A stretch of DNA of 64,000 bases. Origin: Phyto melanocephala (lineage: Eukaryota > Arthropoda > Insecta > Diptera > Rhinophoridae). The stretch spans positions 35,453,201 through 35,517,200 of the forward strand of contig OW799235.1 of NCBI GenBank assembly GCA_941918925.1, written 5' to 3'. Each line of letters opens with the position of its first letter. The first letter of the stretch is position 1. The notes beneath the pieces were generated by a model. That model made no database searches, was not told where the DNA came from, and saw only the letters and a program-made list of their open reading frames with translations. Positions 1 through 11,686 of this stretch are shown here, one piece after another. Position numbers and translations under genes: made by a program.

Positions 1-345
1 CGGTATTTTTCTTATTTCATTGTCTTGTCCATCAGCTCAAATCTTGACCCGGAAGTTGTAAAAGTCTGTCAGTACATAAGTTTCAATCATCCACAACACA
101 ACAGATGTATTTTTTTAATAAAATTTCTTTACCGCTTTGGGATTTGGAACTTTCTGAACTTCAAACCAGCATTAACTTTGGCTCTGCGCAGAAAAGAATT
201 AAAGCGTTCAACATTACAGGTTGCATTTCGAATAAAAGAGTTGTGTGCTCTTCGAAAGAGTTGTTCGACTGCTTTTGCCTTACCAAAATCTGTTATCTTT
301 TTCTTCCTGATTCATGTTTTTATTCAATATACATATAATATAATG
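1..345 (-). pseudogene. Tc1/mariner DD37E-type transposase fragment (edge of window)
   Basis: Read on the minus strand, this stretch gives a helix-turn-helix transposase segment with the motif KAVEQLFRRA, then RRAKVNAGLKF, then after in-frame stops a degenerate remnant of the first catalytic block. The same order of motifs is present in the nearly intact DD37E element at 49832..51128 and in the fragment at 27857..28171, so I assign it to that lineage. A full transposase would cut at TA sites and reinsert the element. This copy has several stops, no start codon in view, and runs off the left edge of the window. The plus-strand open frame over the same bases is an antisense shadow. Family assignment is fairly secure; the ends of the element cannot be seen. 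Confidence 0.6.
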
Positions 346-1477
346 TACGTACTTTTTGTCGCTGTCAATTTGGAAAGAAAAGATAATATCTGATCTTGAG
401 ATTAAAAAATAATAATTCGTTGGGCCAAGAATACGTTTTGGCTGAATATTGTATATAAGTTTTTTCTGACGCACTCTTTATATGTACATATGTATGTGCT
501 TAAAATTAATTTATTTCTATATATTTAAATACAATTTTTTAAAAGAAAACTTCATTAACAATTTTCCCAAAATGTGAAATTTGTCAACAATCTTTTCTTC
601 ATTTTTAGATTTGTTGAATTAACAAAAATTTCTTAAAACTGTTTATTGGTGCAGGCGAATTAAAAAATCATTAAATCGATTAAAACATAAAATTTTGTTA
701 TAAATAAAGCTGCAGCAAATTTCATCAGTTATTTTAATTTAACCGGATTAATTTTTATTTTTGATCGAGGGTTAATACAAGTATTTAATTTTATTGTTGC
801 AAAATATTTTCAATTCTTTGCAAAATCCTATCATGGATCCTGTTAAATCAGGTAAAAAATTAAATATAATTTCAACTTCTAATTTCTTTCCATTAAGTGG
901 CAAGTTGTTTGTTGTTAAGTGTTCGCATAAATTTGTTAATTAATTTTAATATTTTAAAATAAAGTAAATTGTCCCTCGATTACGTATGTATGTATGAACG
1001 CCTGCCTGCCTTTTAAAACATTAAGAGAGATTATTAATTTTCTGTCTTGATTATTTGCCTGTTTGTGGTCAATGAACTTTATAATTAAAAATAACATTTT
1101 ATTTTTACGATAATTTTCAATAATATTTAACATTATTCAGAAATGTATATTTGTAATTTCTTTCTTTTTACTGTTTTCAATTTGATTGAAAAGAAAGACA
1201 ACTTGACAAAAATTAATCAGTGAAAAGTTCATAATTAAAAAGCACTTTAAAAGTTATTCTTATTCCTTTCTTTCTTTCTAATTTTTACTGCTGTGTCTAG
1301 TTTTTCCTAAGAATATAAAAGAAACGTTTTTTTACAGAAAGAAAAAATTTTTGAAGAAAAATAAAAATAAAATAAATTATTAGAGGTTCATTAAGCAAGA
1401 TGATGGTTTAGCATTAAGTAAAAACTAATCAATAATTTTTCCATTTTTTATATTAAATTTTTAGTATTTCTAATAAT
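346..1477. other. AT-rich stretch without recognisable gene
   Basis: No conserved coding pattern, RNA gene or clear transposon end was seen. It contains poly-A/T tracts and a short TATG microsatellite near 480..500 and 985..995. Intron or intergenic filler is the likely reading. Confidence 0.5.
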
Positions 1478-1560
1478 AATGTTGTCGACTTTGAAATTTT
1501 AAAAAGCACTAAAACAAACAAAAAATCGCGTAATTTAAAAAGTCACTGAGTTTTAAAATT
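1478..1560. mobile_element. fragment of hAT family with CAGCGTTGTCAAC ends
   Basis: The sequence starts with GTTGTCGACTTTGAAATTTT and continues with AAAAAGCACTAAAAC. This matches, in inverse orientation, the right end of the complete hAT copy at 15283..16170 (GTGCTTTTTGAAATTTTAAAGTTGACAACG). Only about 80 bases can be aligned by eye and the outermost bases are altered, so it is a decayed end. Confidence 0.45.
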
Positions 1561-1725
1561 TTTTTCTTTTGATTCTTTTTTATTTCATAATCATATAAAA
1601 ATATAATTAGTTGTTCTTGCTTCTATGTATTAGGAACATAATGCTTTAAATATATTTTCATATAATTTTATATAAAATACTAATAATTTGAATAAAGTGG
1701 CATCCCCAACTTTTGTTTCTATATA

Positions 1726-2358
1726 AAAGGTTTTCCAATAAATGTGATATGATTTCTTACAATAAAGTTCTTAATAAAACGTCATTCAAATTGCCTCCAC
1801 GACTTCTTCTGCAGGAACGAATTCGATGAACCCAATTTTCAAGCACTTGTTCCACTAAATCAAGTCGTATATCATGATGGAACCAAATGTTGTCAAGATC
1901 AACTTCTTCAAATTTCGGTAATAAGAAGTAGGGTATCATCGCTAAATACCGCTCACCATTGACAGTAATGGTGTTACAAGCTTCATTTCGAAAGAGTACG
2001 GACCGATGATTCCACCAGACCAAAAACCACACCCACCAAACTGTCAATTTAGGTGTCTTATTGACACTTGAACATTATGTAAAGAAAATGTAAGCTCAAA
2101 ATTTTCAACAATTCGACAAATAACGAGCATAACTATTACGACCATAAAATGGCAAAAGTGCACGAAAAGTTGCAATTGAACAACGATTATTAAGATAATA
2201 AAAATACATAATTTGTAAACATTGTTCTTGCGTATATCTATCCATGATGAAATTGTAAACATTACTGAATACAATGAAAAACAAATGACAGATCATGACA
2301 TATTACAAATAGCCAAAACGTCACTTCAAAATCATATTATTCCTATTGGAAAACCTTT
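1726..2358 (-). mobile_element. internally deleted mariner element
   Basis: The ends form inverted repeats (AAAGGTTTTCCAATA on the left; TATTGGAAAACCTTT on the right) flanked by TA, the target typical of mariner elements. On the minus strand the 5' part encodes a mariner helix-turn-helix start (MDRYTQEQCLQI near 2245) that runs into a stop. The 3' part encodes TVNGERYLAMIPYFLLPKFE and a C-terminus with SCRRSRGGNLNDVLLRT. Between them the central transposase is missing, including the first catalytic aspartate block, and the second catalytic block (usually QQDG) reads HHD and jumps straight to the C-terminus. The copy is about half the 1.3 kb family length and cannot make an active enzyme. Bases 2035..2055 are shared with the SINE array at 8660..9328. 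Confidence 0.75.
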
Positions 2359-2802
2359 TATAATAACATTACAAAAAAATTTACAGCTTCTAGTTAACAG
2401 TTGCTCTCTGGAATACCTTATTTTACAACTGGCTACTATCGAAAATCGAACTATAAGTTTGAATATATTATATCATTAATATCATCTGGCCAAAATTTCA
2501 CTTGAGCTATAAATTATAATGCTATCAATATTAACATTTTTATCTATATATGTAAATATTTACTTTATTTGGGTGTCAATTATCACTCTATGAAATTGCA
2601 AATTAAAAAGTTTTTAAATATAATTTTTTTTTAATTTTCGCCTCTTTTAAAGCATTTTCACACTAACTGAAAAATACTTTTAATATTCCACTGTAATTTT
2701 ATAATAAAATGTAGGTGTTTTGTGTCTAATAAACCTTACAAGATATCAAGAAATGAGACCCGGAATATGAAAGAGTATATTTGAATTATATTAATAAATA
2801 TA
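2359..2802. other. stretch without recognisable gene
   Basis: A short plus-strand open frame that begins inside the mariner copy ends at 2479. It has no recognisable motif and starts antisense to the mariner N-terminus, so I do not call it a gene. The remainder is AT-rich filler. Confidence 0.45.
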
Positions 2803-4024
2803 AAGTTTGGTCTAAACATAATGTACGACGTTAGTTGTGAGCGACATCTTAAAGTCATTAAGTTTTTTTGCCCAACTTAATTTTACATTTCTTTGTATCA
2901 GTGTTTGACAAATTCAACCATGGAGCAGCGGGTTAAGATTGTTAAAGTCTCTTACGAAAATTAGCCTTTCAATCAATATGTATTTCGATCACATTGTAAT
3001 TTTTTTGTAAGCATACTTCATAATCGGGAGAATAGTGCAAATTGCCCAATTTTGATTAAACCGGTTCCCTAGGAGATGTGAAAACACTGGTTCATGCTGG
3101 CTCTGTTCATTCTGCGGACAACATTACTGTAGTTCCCGATAGTGTGGCAGAAGTGTCGTCAACCTTTCTCGGTGTCGTTCCCAACAATTGCACATCTTAC
3201 AAACATCAGTGATGTGTATTTTTATTATATTTGAATTGACACGCTTACAAGAAACTCCAGAGCAGAAGCCTACTCATCATTTCAAGCGTCGTAAATACGC
3301 CGAATGGTTGATTAAACAAATACAAGTGAATGGTGAATTTACAATGAAAAAAATCTTCAGTGACGAGGCACACTTTCACCTCAGTAGATTCGTTAACAAG
3401 CCGAATTGCCTCATTTGAACAAATGAGAATCCTAGAGTGATAGTTAAAAAACCGATGCATCCATAAAGAGTGAGTGTTTGGTGGGGTCATGAGCTGGGGC
3501 GTCATAGAGCCGTACTTCTTTAAAAATGAGATCAGCAAAGCAGTTACCGTGAATGGTGCACCATGGTCGCTATCGCGGGATGAAAACGAACTTCTTGTGG
3601 CCAGAAATTGACGACATGGACTTGTACGATATGTGGTTCTAACAGAATGGTAGCACTTGCCATTCAACCAACGAAACAATGGATCTTTTGAGCGAGATAT
3701 TCAAAGGCCGTGTTATCTTACTTCATGGCGATGTTAAGTGGTCGCCATGTGATTGAATACCGTTGGACTTCCCTGCTTGGGGATATTTAAAAGAAAAATT
3801 GTACATCAAAAAGCCAAGAAGAGATAATTCAACGCATTAATGACATTGAACTTCAATTATGTCTCAGTGTCATTGGAAATATAGACCATCGGATAGAAGT
3901 ATGTCAAGCCATGTCGATATTTTGTTTCACACATTCTACTATAACAAAAAATACTAAAATAATTCTTTGAAAACTTTTTGTTTTATTTACAATTAACATC
4001 GTTCGTTAAGGTTGGACCACTCTG
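2803..4024 (+). mobile_element. decayed full-length mariner element
   Basis: The outer ends resemble those of the copy at 25852..27384 (GGTGGTCCAAC-type inverted repeats, TA flanks). In several frames one can read MEQRVKIVKV near 2921, KIFSDEAHFHLSRFVNKPNC around 3350..3410 (first catalytic block), then a WF-stop-QNGSTCHS block near 3635 where the second catalytic aspartate has become asparagine, and a C-terminal SVIGNIDHRIEVCQA. At least four stops and frameshifts interrupt it. It is a dead mariner transposase gene of about family length. Confidence 0.7.
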
Positions 4025-4269
4025 TATAAGCCTCTCAACTATTTTTTTTTTTTCAATTGTTGCTTGTTCAAAGTAATAATAAACTGATGACCTGTCATAA
4101 GGTTCACGGTTATTTTAAACATTTTCGAATAAAATTGTTTGTATACATGGATTTAAATTTCGTATTGTGAATTAGATGTCAATTAAATGGCAAAACTTTG
4201 TGAATAATTTTCTTTACAAATTATCAAAATATATCACCGTGATCTATTCAAAATAGTTTGGATTTTTTT

Positions 4270-4524
4270 TTTTGAAAATATTCATGTCAAAATCCTTGAC
4301 TGTATACTATCAATTCTTATTCTTATAATTATAATAATTAATAGTTTTGATACTTTTTTTTACTTACAACTTTACAATGAGTAAATTTTTTTTTGAGTTT
4401 TATATCCTTAATTCAACCTTTCAATCTGCATATTTAAAATTTAGTTATACTCGAAATTTTTCCGCGATAACAATTAAAAAAAAACATTAATATCAGTGCT
4501 AAAAACATCGAGTTGACAACACTG
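4270..4524 (-). mobile_element. hAT-family fragment related to 15283..16170
   Basis: It ends with GAGTTGACAACACTG, one change from the CAGCGTTGTCAACT terminal repeat of the complete copies. Inside, TATACTATCAATTCTTAT and TTTACAATGAGTAAAT are inverse matches to interior sequence of the 15283..16170 copy. The other end was not found, so this is one end of a truncated copy. Confidence 0.5.
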
Positions 4525-5849
4525 ATCATGCAGCATTTAAATCTAAATAATGATTATTATTTCAACTGATGCCCATTAGAGTGAACTAAGGTTTTTTAGG
4601 CTGTAGAAAAATTTCAAATTTTCTTTTAAACTTAATAAAGAAAAACAAATCTTATATTACCAATTCATAGGCCCTTTTAGTTGCCAAACATTATAAAGCA
4701 AAGAATTAAAAAAGAAAAACAAAAGACTAGAAAATAAATAAGACAAAATAACGAAAAGGAACATAAATAAATAAAGAAAAAAAGTGAATAAAAAGGGTAA
4801 AACAGACACTAAAAACTAGTAATTATCAACTAAGTGCGAAATATGTCACATGTCAACGCTGCATCTCATCAACGTCAAACAAACAAAAACTAAGCTTATG
4901 TTGCCTAACTAACACCACACCGCCATTTTCGTCTCGATTTCCTTTTCCATTATCGTCATCACCATAAACGCCTGCCAACTTCTGTCTCAGCTCCTACCAA
5001 CGAACAATTGCACGAGTAAAACAAAAATGACTAAATCACAACTAAATTTTGTTGCCTTTTGTAGCCAGTGCTACCAGTTAATTTAAGTAAAATAGGCATC
5101 TGTCAGCAGGATTTTTTAAGTCGATTTTTTTTTTTGGTTTGCATACATGTATGTGTTTTATTTAAGCTAAACTGTTATATGACACGGAATGAGAAGGTAA
5201 AGTTTGTTTGTGTATTTCTATGCAAGGAGGTTGGAAGGTTTTTCTTAACGCCACAATTGTAAATTATTGATTTTCAACTTGCTGTGTAATGTAAAAAGCT
5301 GAAATTATCTTACACATTGAACGTTGTTCTACATTATGCGAAATATAGCAAAAGCAGACACGAAGACTAAACATGACAACCTTCTAAGTTTATTATTTTA
5401 CTTTGCAAAAGTTTCCATCTTCTTTAAATATTTTATTATATATTATATTCCATAGTTCCGTAAGTGCTATACTGTGTCATAGTGTACATATTGTTAAAAA
5501 ATTCATGATTGCCGTACAGTAATATTTTATAGAAAATTTATTTTATTATATTTTTTTAATACAGTGGGAGGCAAAGTGGTTTAATGATGTTTTTAAATAT
5601 TGTATAAATGTTTTGAGAATGTGTTACTTGTTATCACTGCTGCAGTGATTACACATCATAAGTCATCTAAGGCCTATTAACATAATATTTAAATGAATGT
5701 ACTAACTTTCAGTAAGCATAAACTGAAGTTTTAACTATAAATTAAAAATGTTCGTTAACAATAGGCAAGAGTTAGTTAACTTGTAGTTATCAATTATTAT
5801 GAATGAATTTCAAAAAGAAGAAGAAATGTATACATAAATATAAATTCTT
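4525..5849. other. AT-rich stretch without recognisable gene
   Basis: Several short open frames exist (for example 5068..5262), but none has a recognisable motif, coding-like composition or splice context. Poly-A runs near 4730..4790 look like simple sequence. Confidence 0.45.
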
Positions 5850-6016
5850 AATGTGCACCCATCTGCTAATAAATTTATTAAAAATTGAATGTATTTTGTA
5901 ATAATTTTTGCTATAAATTTAACAATTCTCTTAGATAAACGATATCTCATGAAAAACTCTGCATCGGGTAAATTAAAATGATCCATTCGACTTCTGTGGT
6001 TATATTGTCTTTTCAT
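5850..6016 (-). pseudogene. PIF/Harbinger transposase N-terminal fragment
   Basis: The minus-strand reading contains NHRSRMDHFNLPDAEFFMR then YRLSKRIVKFIAKII. This is the conserved start of PIF/Harbinger transposases in animals: an aspartate/phenylalanine-rich segment, an acidic pair, then a YRLSK helix. The frame then decays; a later LADGCTLRIY resembles the next family block ending in LRFYA. No catalytic DDE part and no second Harbinger ORF follow. It is a short relic about one sixth of a normal transposase. Its ends are not resolved. Confidence 0.6.
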
Positions 6017-6388
6017 ACCATAAGAAATATTTACTTTATATCAAATTATACAAATGTGTAAATCTTTTTAATCGTAGAGGCATCTTTCAATTGTTTAAAA
6101 ATAGCAAAAATATAATATATTTAAATTTAAACATCAAACATTTTTTTCCAGTTAAGAACTTAAACGCCAAATCGTACTCGGTTAAATTTAACTGAAATTT
6201 GGCAAAATAATCTAAAAGTTATAAGATAACTGAACTTTGTGTTAATGGGTTTTGGCTAACCAAGGTTTAAATTTTGAGGTTAGTGTTAACTATAGGTTAA
6301 GTTTTTATTGTTAACGGCCCTAAGTGATATATTAATAAGCAACCCTGTAGGAAATGTCTCAAGTGAAACAGTACTGATTCATTATTGA

Positions 6389-6657
6389 CACTGTAACAGT
6401 GAAACAAGCCGAGGCAAAATTTTTAACGGCGACGGCTGAGCAGTTTTTATGCAGCGGCGGCTGCAACAAAATGAAAACGGCGTCTTACAAATTTAAAGCT
6501 ACGTCACTAAAAATTAAAAAAAAAAACATTTCTGACAGTAATAAATTAGTAAATTTATATCTCTGTTACGAACAAAATTTCTTCTTGAATCGACTGAAGC
6601 TGATCAAAACGGTAGCGAACGACTCGGAGCCGTTCGACTTGTTTCACTGCACTGTAA
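6389..6657. mobile_element. hAT-type MITE with exact 8-bp target duplication
   Basis: A 253-bp insert at 6397..6649 begins CAGTGAAACAAG and ends CTTGTTTCACTG, a perfect 12-bp inverted repeat. It is flanked on both sides by CACTGTAA (6389..6396 and 6650..6657), an 8-bp duplication as hAT transposases make. The interior has no transposase; the open frame across it runs through both repeats and is not a gene. The interior is richer in CG (runs of GCGGCGGC) than its surroundings. Confidence 0.88.
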
Positions 6658-8377
6658 CCATTTCCACTGACCAAATATACCCCAAACAATGTTCTTTGCT
6701 TTAGACATTTAACATTTGCTTGCCATTAAAAATCCATTAGTGATGTTAGAACTTTTTAATAGATTGTTCTGGAAGGACCATATGGCGATATTGCAACCAG
6801 ATCAGTCTACACTTTTAGTACTTTTTACCTCATTAAATTAAAATGTTTTTTTTTATGTAAAAGTTAACTACAGTTTATTATTTAAAATATTTTTATTGTG
6901 AAATTTTTGGATTGTGTGTAGACGTTTTGTACAACACATGATTTTGGGACTTAATTCCGAGAATTGCCCCAAAAATTAAAACTTCTGCATCATTCGTTTT
7001 GTCAAGTAAGATGCATTTAAAATTTAATGGCCATACGAATTTGTTTGCTAAAGGTCGATTTTAATCACTTGTTCTATATGTTAGCACGATAATATCTCGG
7101 TATATGATACGAAATATCTCTTTTGTGTCTGAAGCAAAATTGTAAATATGGAATAGGAAAAAAGCGGATCGTGTTTCCAGTGCCTTAAGAATTGAAAAAT
7201 TGAAATTTTTTCCCATTTTTACAAGGATTACAAATCAACAGATATGCTGTTTTTTTTCTTTATAAACTTTATTTTGCTTGAAATAAAAATTCCGATTCAT
7301 ATAACAGCTATTCTTACACTAATCTCGTTGTATATTATGTCTAACTCTGATGATGATGCAGACTCAAAACATGATAATGAACAACCTACAAATTTAAAAA
7401 TAATTCAGTGTAAGAAAAAACTATATATTGGCGAATGTAAAATATCTGTTCGATTTCCCTACTTTTGGCCACACTGGTACGATCCTACCTTTAGATTTTA
7501 ATTTTTTTCCTCTATAATTCTTGATTTAGAAATATTTTTTTTTTTTCAAACGAGCAACTTTCGATTGTACTAAATTTAATACAATCGCACCATAAACATC
7601 TCAACTTAACATACACTGGATGACTGATTGTCTATCAAACTTTACGACTGAATAAACGAAATGAAATGGAAATCATATATTTAACGACAACATCGACATA
7701 TATAGCGTTGCAGGCCTTTACATAAAGAACCTTGAAAATTTATATTAATATTATTACTATTATACTGCAAAGCTTAATCGTTGTTGTTGCTGCTGGTACT
7801 GCTTTGTTTGTCAAATAGGGAGAGTGAAATAAATCGAAGGATAAAACGCTGATTAATGTTCAATAAGAAATTGTTTTTTTTTCCACTTCTTTTTTGCATT
7901 TTTTAATATTTCTTCTTGAGAGCTGATGTGGATTTTACTGAAAAAATGGAATTATAGAAAATGAAAAAAAAAGAAAGGAAGTAAAAATAAAATACTTGAA
8001 TATTAAAAAAACGTATGTTCTTTATTTTTTGTAATGGAAAGTTTTAATTTGCTTATTCTACCAAAGCAATTATTTAAGGGATTAAACTTATTTTTTGTTT
8101 TTTTTTTTATTTTACTCGTACCAACATATAACAACAATAAATTGGTTGCTAAGTAAGGAGAAGTTAAAACGGAGTTTTGTTAATTTTGAAAAAATTAATT
8201 TAAGCTATAGGATTGAGCTGTTAGTGAATGTATTCGTATTTTTAATGTAAATCTCTTTTTAAGACTTTAATATACATTTGTATTTACAAAACCCCTATTT
8301 TGATGATACACATCTTATCACAATTAAATGAAAAGTTTAAAATTTTAAGAAATGTTAACTTAGACCAACCTGATTAC
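6658..8377. other. stretch without convincing gene
   Basis: One open frame (7244..7501, plus) contains an acidic run SDDDADSKHDNEQ after a hydrophobic lead, but I cannot match it to any family and no splice context supports it. The rest is AT-rich filler with poly-T tracts. Confidence 0.4.
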
Positions 8378-8477
8378 TACAATGTCGTAATTCACGTTGC
8401 GTTAAAACAACAGCCTGATCATTTTTCGAATTAGCATTAATAATAATTCCACGTTCATGAGGTGTGTATCGCTCCAT
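8378..8477 (-). pseudogene. mariner/IS630-like transposase N-terminal fragment
   Basis: The minus-strand reading from 8477 gives MERYTPHERGIIINANSKND, followed by VVLTQRELRHC. This is the pattern of a helix-turn-helix start in IS630/mariner-like transposases (acidic start, then TQRELR at the recognition region). Only about 33 codons are visible before similarity fades, so it is a small relic. Confidence 0.45.
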
Positions 8478-8648
8478 GGCTTTTCTATGTGAATATCATA
8501 AATGCCAAAGCACTGCCATTTGGCGTCATCTGCAACAATGGTAGCCAATTAGGAATACACATCGCTTAATAAAACGGTTACAAAAATTATATAAATACAT
8601 TTGATTCTAATTTTAAACGTAATCCAAAATCGTTTTACAAATTTGTTA

Positions 8649-9339
8649 ACTCTACCCAGGGTGCCCCGGTGGACTAGTCAGTAGTTTGGGGGTTGCGGGT
8701 TCGATTCCCACCTGAGACTCTGGACTGGTCTGCTTCTCTTTCTCTTCTATTCTAACTATATCTATTCTTCCACACCAAACTGTCAATTTAGGTGAATGTT
8801 ATTGTCTTTCATGGGTGCCCCGGTGGACTAGTCAGTAGTTTGGGGGTTGCGGGTTCGATTCCCACCTGAGACTCTGGACTGGTCTGCTTCTCTTTCTCTT
8901 CTATTCTAACTATATCTATTCTACCACACCAAACTGTCAATTTAGGTAAATGTTATTGTCTTTCATGGGTGCCCCGGTAGACTACTCAGTAGAGGACTAG
9001 TCAGTAGTTTGGGGGTTGCGGATTCGATTCCCGCCAGAGACTCTGGACTGGTCTGCTTCTCTTCCTCTTCTATTCTAACTATTTCTATTCTTCCACACCA
9101 AACTGTCAATTTAGGTGAATGTTATGGTTTTTCATGGGTGCCCCGTTGGACTAGTCGGTAGAGGACTAGTCAGTAGTTTGGGGGTTGCGGGTTCGATTCC
9201 CGTCAGAGACTCTGGACTGGTCTGCTACTCTTTCTATTCTTCTCTCTATTAAGGCGTCACAATGGACCGTAATAGTCTCCGGGAGAGGGTGTAAGGGTAA
9301 CTTTGCACCAGCCTTGCCTACCTACCTTACTCTACCCAG
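8649..9339 (+). mobile_element. tetrameric tRNA-derived SINE with 11-bp target duplication
   Basis: Four head-to-tail units start at 8660, 8813, 8967 and 9136 with the tRNA-like 5' motif GGTGCCCCGGTGGACTAGTC. Each has a B-box-like GGGTTCGATTCC (GGATTCGATTCC in unit 3) and an A-box-like TGGACTAGTCAG, the internal promoter of RNA polymerase III. Units 1 and 2 are about 154 bp. Units 3 and 4 carry an extra GACTAGTC/GGTAGAGG segment that duplicates the A-box region. Only the last unit has a different 3' tail, ending CCTACCTACCTT. The whole array is bounded by ACTCTACCCAG at 8649..8659 and 9329..9339, so it looks inserted as one multimer. It is not a functional tRNA gene: no cloverleaf 3' half follows the B box. 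Confidence 0.8.
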
Positions 9340-10141
9340 CAAAAAAATTTTGCACTAGTTCAATGTGAATACCATTTTTCATGACTTCTAATTCATACGT
9401 GGGAGAGGAGGCATAAAGAATGCCTACTCAAAATCTAAAATAGTTAGTCTTTAATTATGTGCTCGTAGTAATTGTACACATTTTGTTGATAATTTCTGCA
9501 TTAATTTTACATGTACAACACTTACAAAAATTTTACCTAAGTTTTAAAATGCCGTATAAATATAAACATCATAGCTGGGAAAGTAGTTACTATTGCCGTT
9601 TTTCTTCAATATAAAGAAGGAAATTTCGTACAACTTACGACTTCTACGAAAGGTTATCGACGTTCCTACAGTTTCTATGAAATTAAAAAAAAAAAAACGT
9701 AAGTTTTCTTTTAATTGTGGCTTTGACAATATTTCTAGTATCATTCTAGTATCTAGTATCAACAGTGCTGTTGCTATTGCTATCCCTTTAGCAATTTTGT
9801 TCAATACGTATGGTTGGAAGGATTTCTTCACTGTTTCTTTGTCAGCAAATAAAAGTGTTGTTTCTAACTATCCTGAGATTGCAAAATTGAGTATTATGTT
9901 TTATTAAGCTGCTTATGTGATAACCATTTATTAGCATGGGTTTCAAAGAAGATGTTTAGAACAATAAATTTTTTACAACTTACAACGGCAATAAACCGTG
10001 GATTTCTGCAACAACAACAAACCGATGTAATTTACGCTAACTTTAGCAAAGCTAACAATATGCTTCTTTAAAAGATACTTTTTAATCTAATAAAATGGAT
10101 ATACTCATACTTAACAATAGAAAGCCAACTGTATTAAAAAC
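9340..10141. other. stretch without recognisable gene
   Basis: Two opposing open frames overlap at 9544..9907. Neither shows a family motif and both span simple-sequence tracts. No RNA gene or transposon end recognised. Confidence 0.4.
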
Positions 10142-10320
10142 AAACAAGTAATAGTGCTATATTTGGCCGTGGCGAATCTGATAATACCCTTGTCTATCAT
10201 GTACATCGTTGCTTATTCAAAAATTATAAAACTTATATATAGTTATACGCCATTTTCATTATTATATCCGACGCCATCTTTGATTTTGATTTGGGTGGTA
10301 TAGAAACAGAAAAATAGATT
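10142..10320 (+). mobile_element. DINE-1/mini-me-type element, 5' end fragment
   Basis: It starts AAACAAGTAATAGTGCTATA followed by TTTGGCCGTGGCGAATCT and ATACCC, the same opening as the complete copies at 43222, 62527 and (reverse) 61726. The GTCY microsatellite and the 3' hairpin seen in those copies are not present here, so this is a truncated or diverged 5' end. Confidence 0.55.
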
Positions 10321-11180
10321 TTCGTTTGTAAATTTTGGAAAAAAAAACCGAAGCAGTTGTAGTTGTATCTAATTTGTTAGATTCTCCCAGAAATAATTTT
10401 TAAGACCACAACTTATAATTTTGTGTCTTTAAAGTGTCCAAAAATTTTTTAGGATATTGAAAGATTGTATATTTAAAAAAATATATATTTTTTAAATAAC
10501 TTTTCGCCTATTGCTGAGACAGGCGTTATTTGGCAAAGTCCAAATACTAAAAACACAGTTCATTAGTATGACAGCTTGTTTTACAAGTATTCCTATCGGA
10601 AGTTCTAGGGGTCTAAAAACCAAAGGAAAATATAATATCTCTAAATATCATTTTAGTGTTTATTTTATTAAATGCACTAAAATGTATTAACTGCAATAAA
10701 GCTTCAAAAGTCCAGTAATTAACCAACTGGTATTAATTTGAACGAAAAGCGTTTTAGAATGATAAGAGAGAAAAAGAGCAACATTTTTTCGCAGAAATGA
10801 AATCGCCATTAAAGTTGCGATGACTGAAAAAATGCTGAATGATGCAAGCAAGCAATTTTGAAATGTGACTGGAGAAGCTTACAAATCTCTGCAGACTCTA
10901 TTAGTTTATTTAGAAGTAAATGCGGTTTTGTAACTGCAGAAAAGAGTTTATTCCAAGGCAAAATATTCTTCTTTCGGTTGTCCAACTTATTCTATTGTTT
11001 TAAACATTTCGGAAAGCTCTATGAAAGAGTAGGAAACTTTGAGAGATATCAATCGACTAACTAAATAAAATCACTTTATGGCACATTTAAATATCGTATA
11101 TTTGAAGTAATTGTAAACCGTAGGGAATACACCCAATACTAAAATACATATTAAAATTATTGAAGACAAATAAAATTTAT
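10321..11180. other. stretch without recognisable gene
   Basis: A plus-strand open frame at 10858..11064 has no recognisable motif. No transposon end or RNA gene was seen. Confidence 0.4.
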
Positions 11181-11618
11181 AGCAAGTAAGAGCGCTATAT
11201 TCGGCCGTGCCGAATCTTATATACCCTTCACAACGTGTAGTCATGCAACAACAGTAGTTTGTATCACCATTCATCTCATATGAAATACGTACATACATAT
11301 ATAAAAACATCCCATTGTAAAATTATAAATTTACGTAAGTATGTATGTATGTATGTTACAAAAAAAAAATTTAAAAAATTTAAAAAAAAATAATTAATAT
11401 AAATAATAAATATAAAACCAAAAAAAAAAAATAAAAAAAAAAAAATTAAAAACAAAAAAAAATTAAAAAAATAATAATAAAAATATAAATAATATTAAAT
11501 TTTAATGTGAACCATTTTTTATTTTGGCTTAAGTTCATTTGTTCTTTTTATTTAATTTTATAATTCAAATTAAATTAAATTGTAACCGTTTTAGGAATAT
11601 TCTTTCTAAAAATTATTT

Positions 11619-11686
11619 CCGATATTAGCCGAGTGGAATGCATTTTCGAAATCAGCTACGATTTCATCATCAGCACTCTTTATCGG
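11619..11686 (-). ncRNA. hammerhead-ribozyme-like motif, array copy 1
   Basis: On the minus strand the segment can fold as a type I hammerhead. Stem I outer CCGATA/TATCGG and inner GAGTG/CACTC are separated by an internal loop. The core CTGATGA is followed by stem II GAAATC/GATTTC with loop GTAGCT, the core GAAA, and a short self-complementary stem III (AATGCATT), with C as the expected cleavage base before CACTC. One extra T lies between CTGATGA and stem II, which is unusual. Confidence 0.7.

Noticed and set aside
25..393. 122-codon plus-strand open frame at the left edge
   Set aside because: It is antisense to a recognisable DD37E transposase segment; the minus-strand reading has the family motifs.
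6399..6704. 101-codon plus-strand open frame
   Set aside because: It lies almost wholly within a MITE, crosses both inverted repeats and one target duplication, and has no motif.
7244..7501. 85-codon frame with an acidic SDDDAD run
   Set aside because: No recognisable domain, no splice signals that I could defend; kept only as a note.
8660..9328. tRNA gene cluster
   Set aside because: Only A- and B-box-like segments are present, the cloverleaf cannot be completed, and the array has a retroposon target duplication.
9544..9907. two overlapping opposite frames of ~100 codons
   Set aside because: No family motif on either strand, composition follows simple-sequence tracts.
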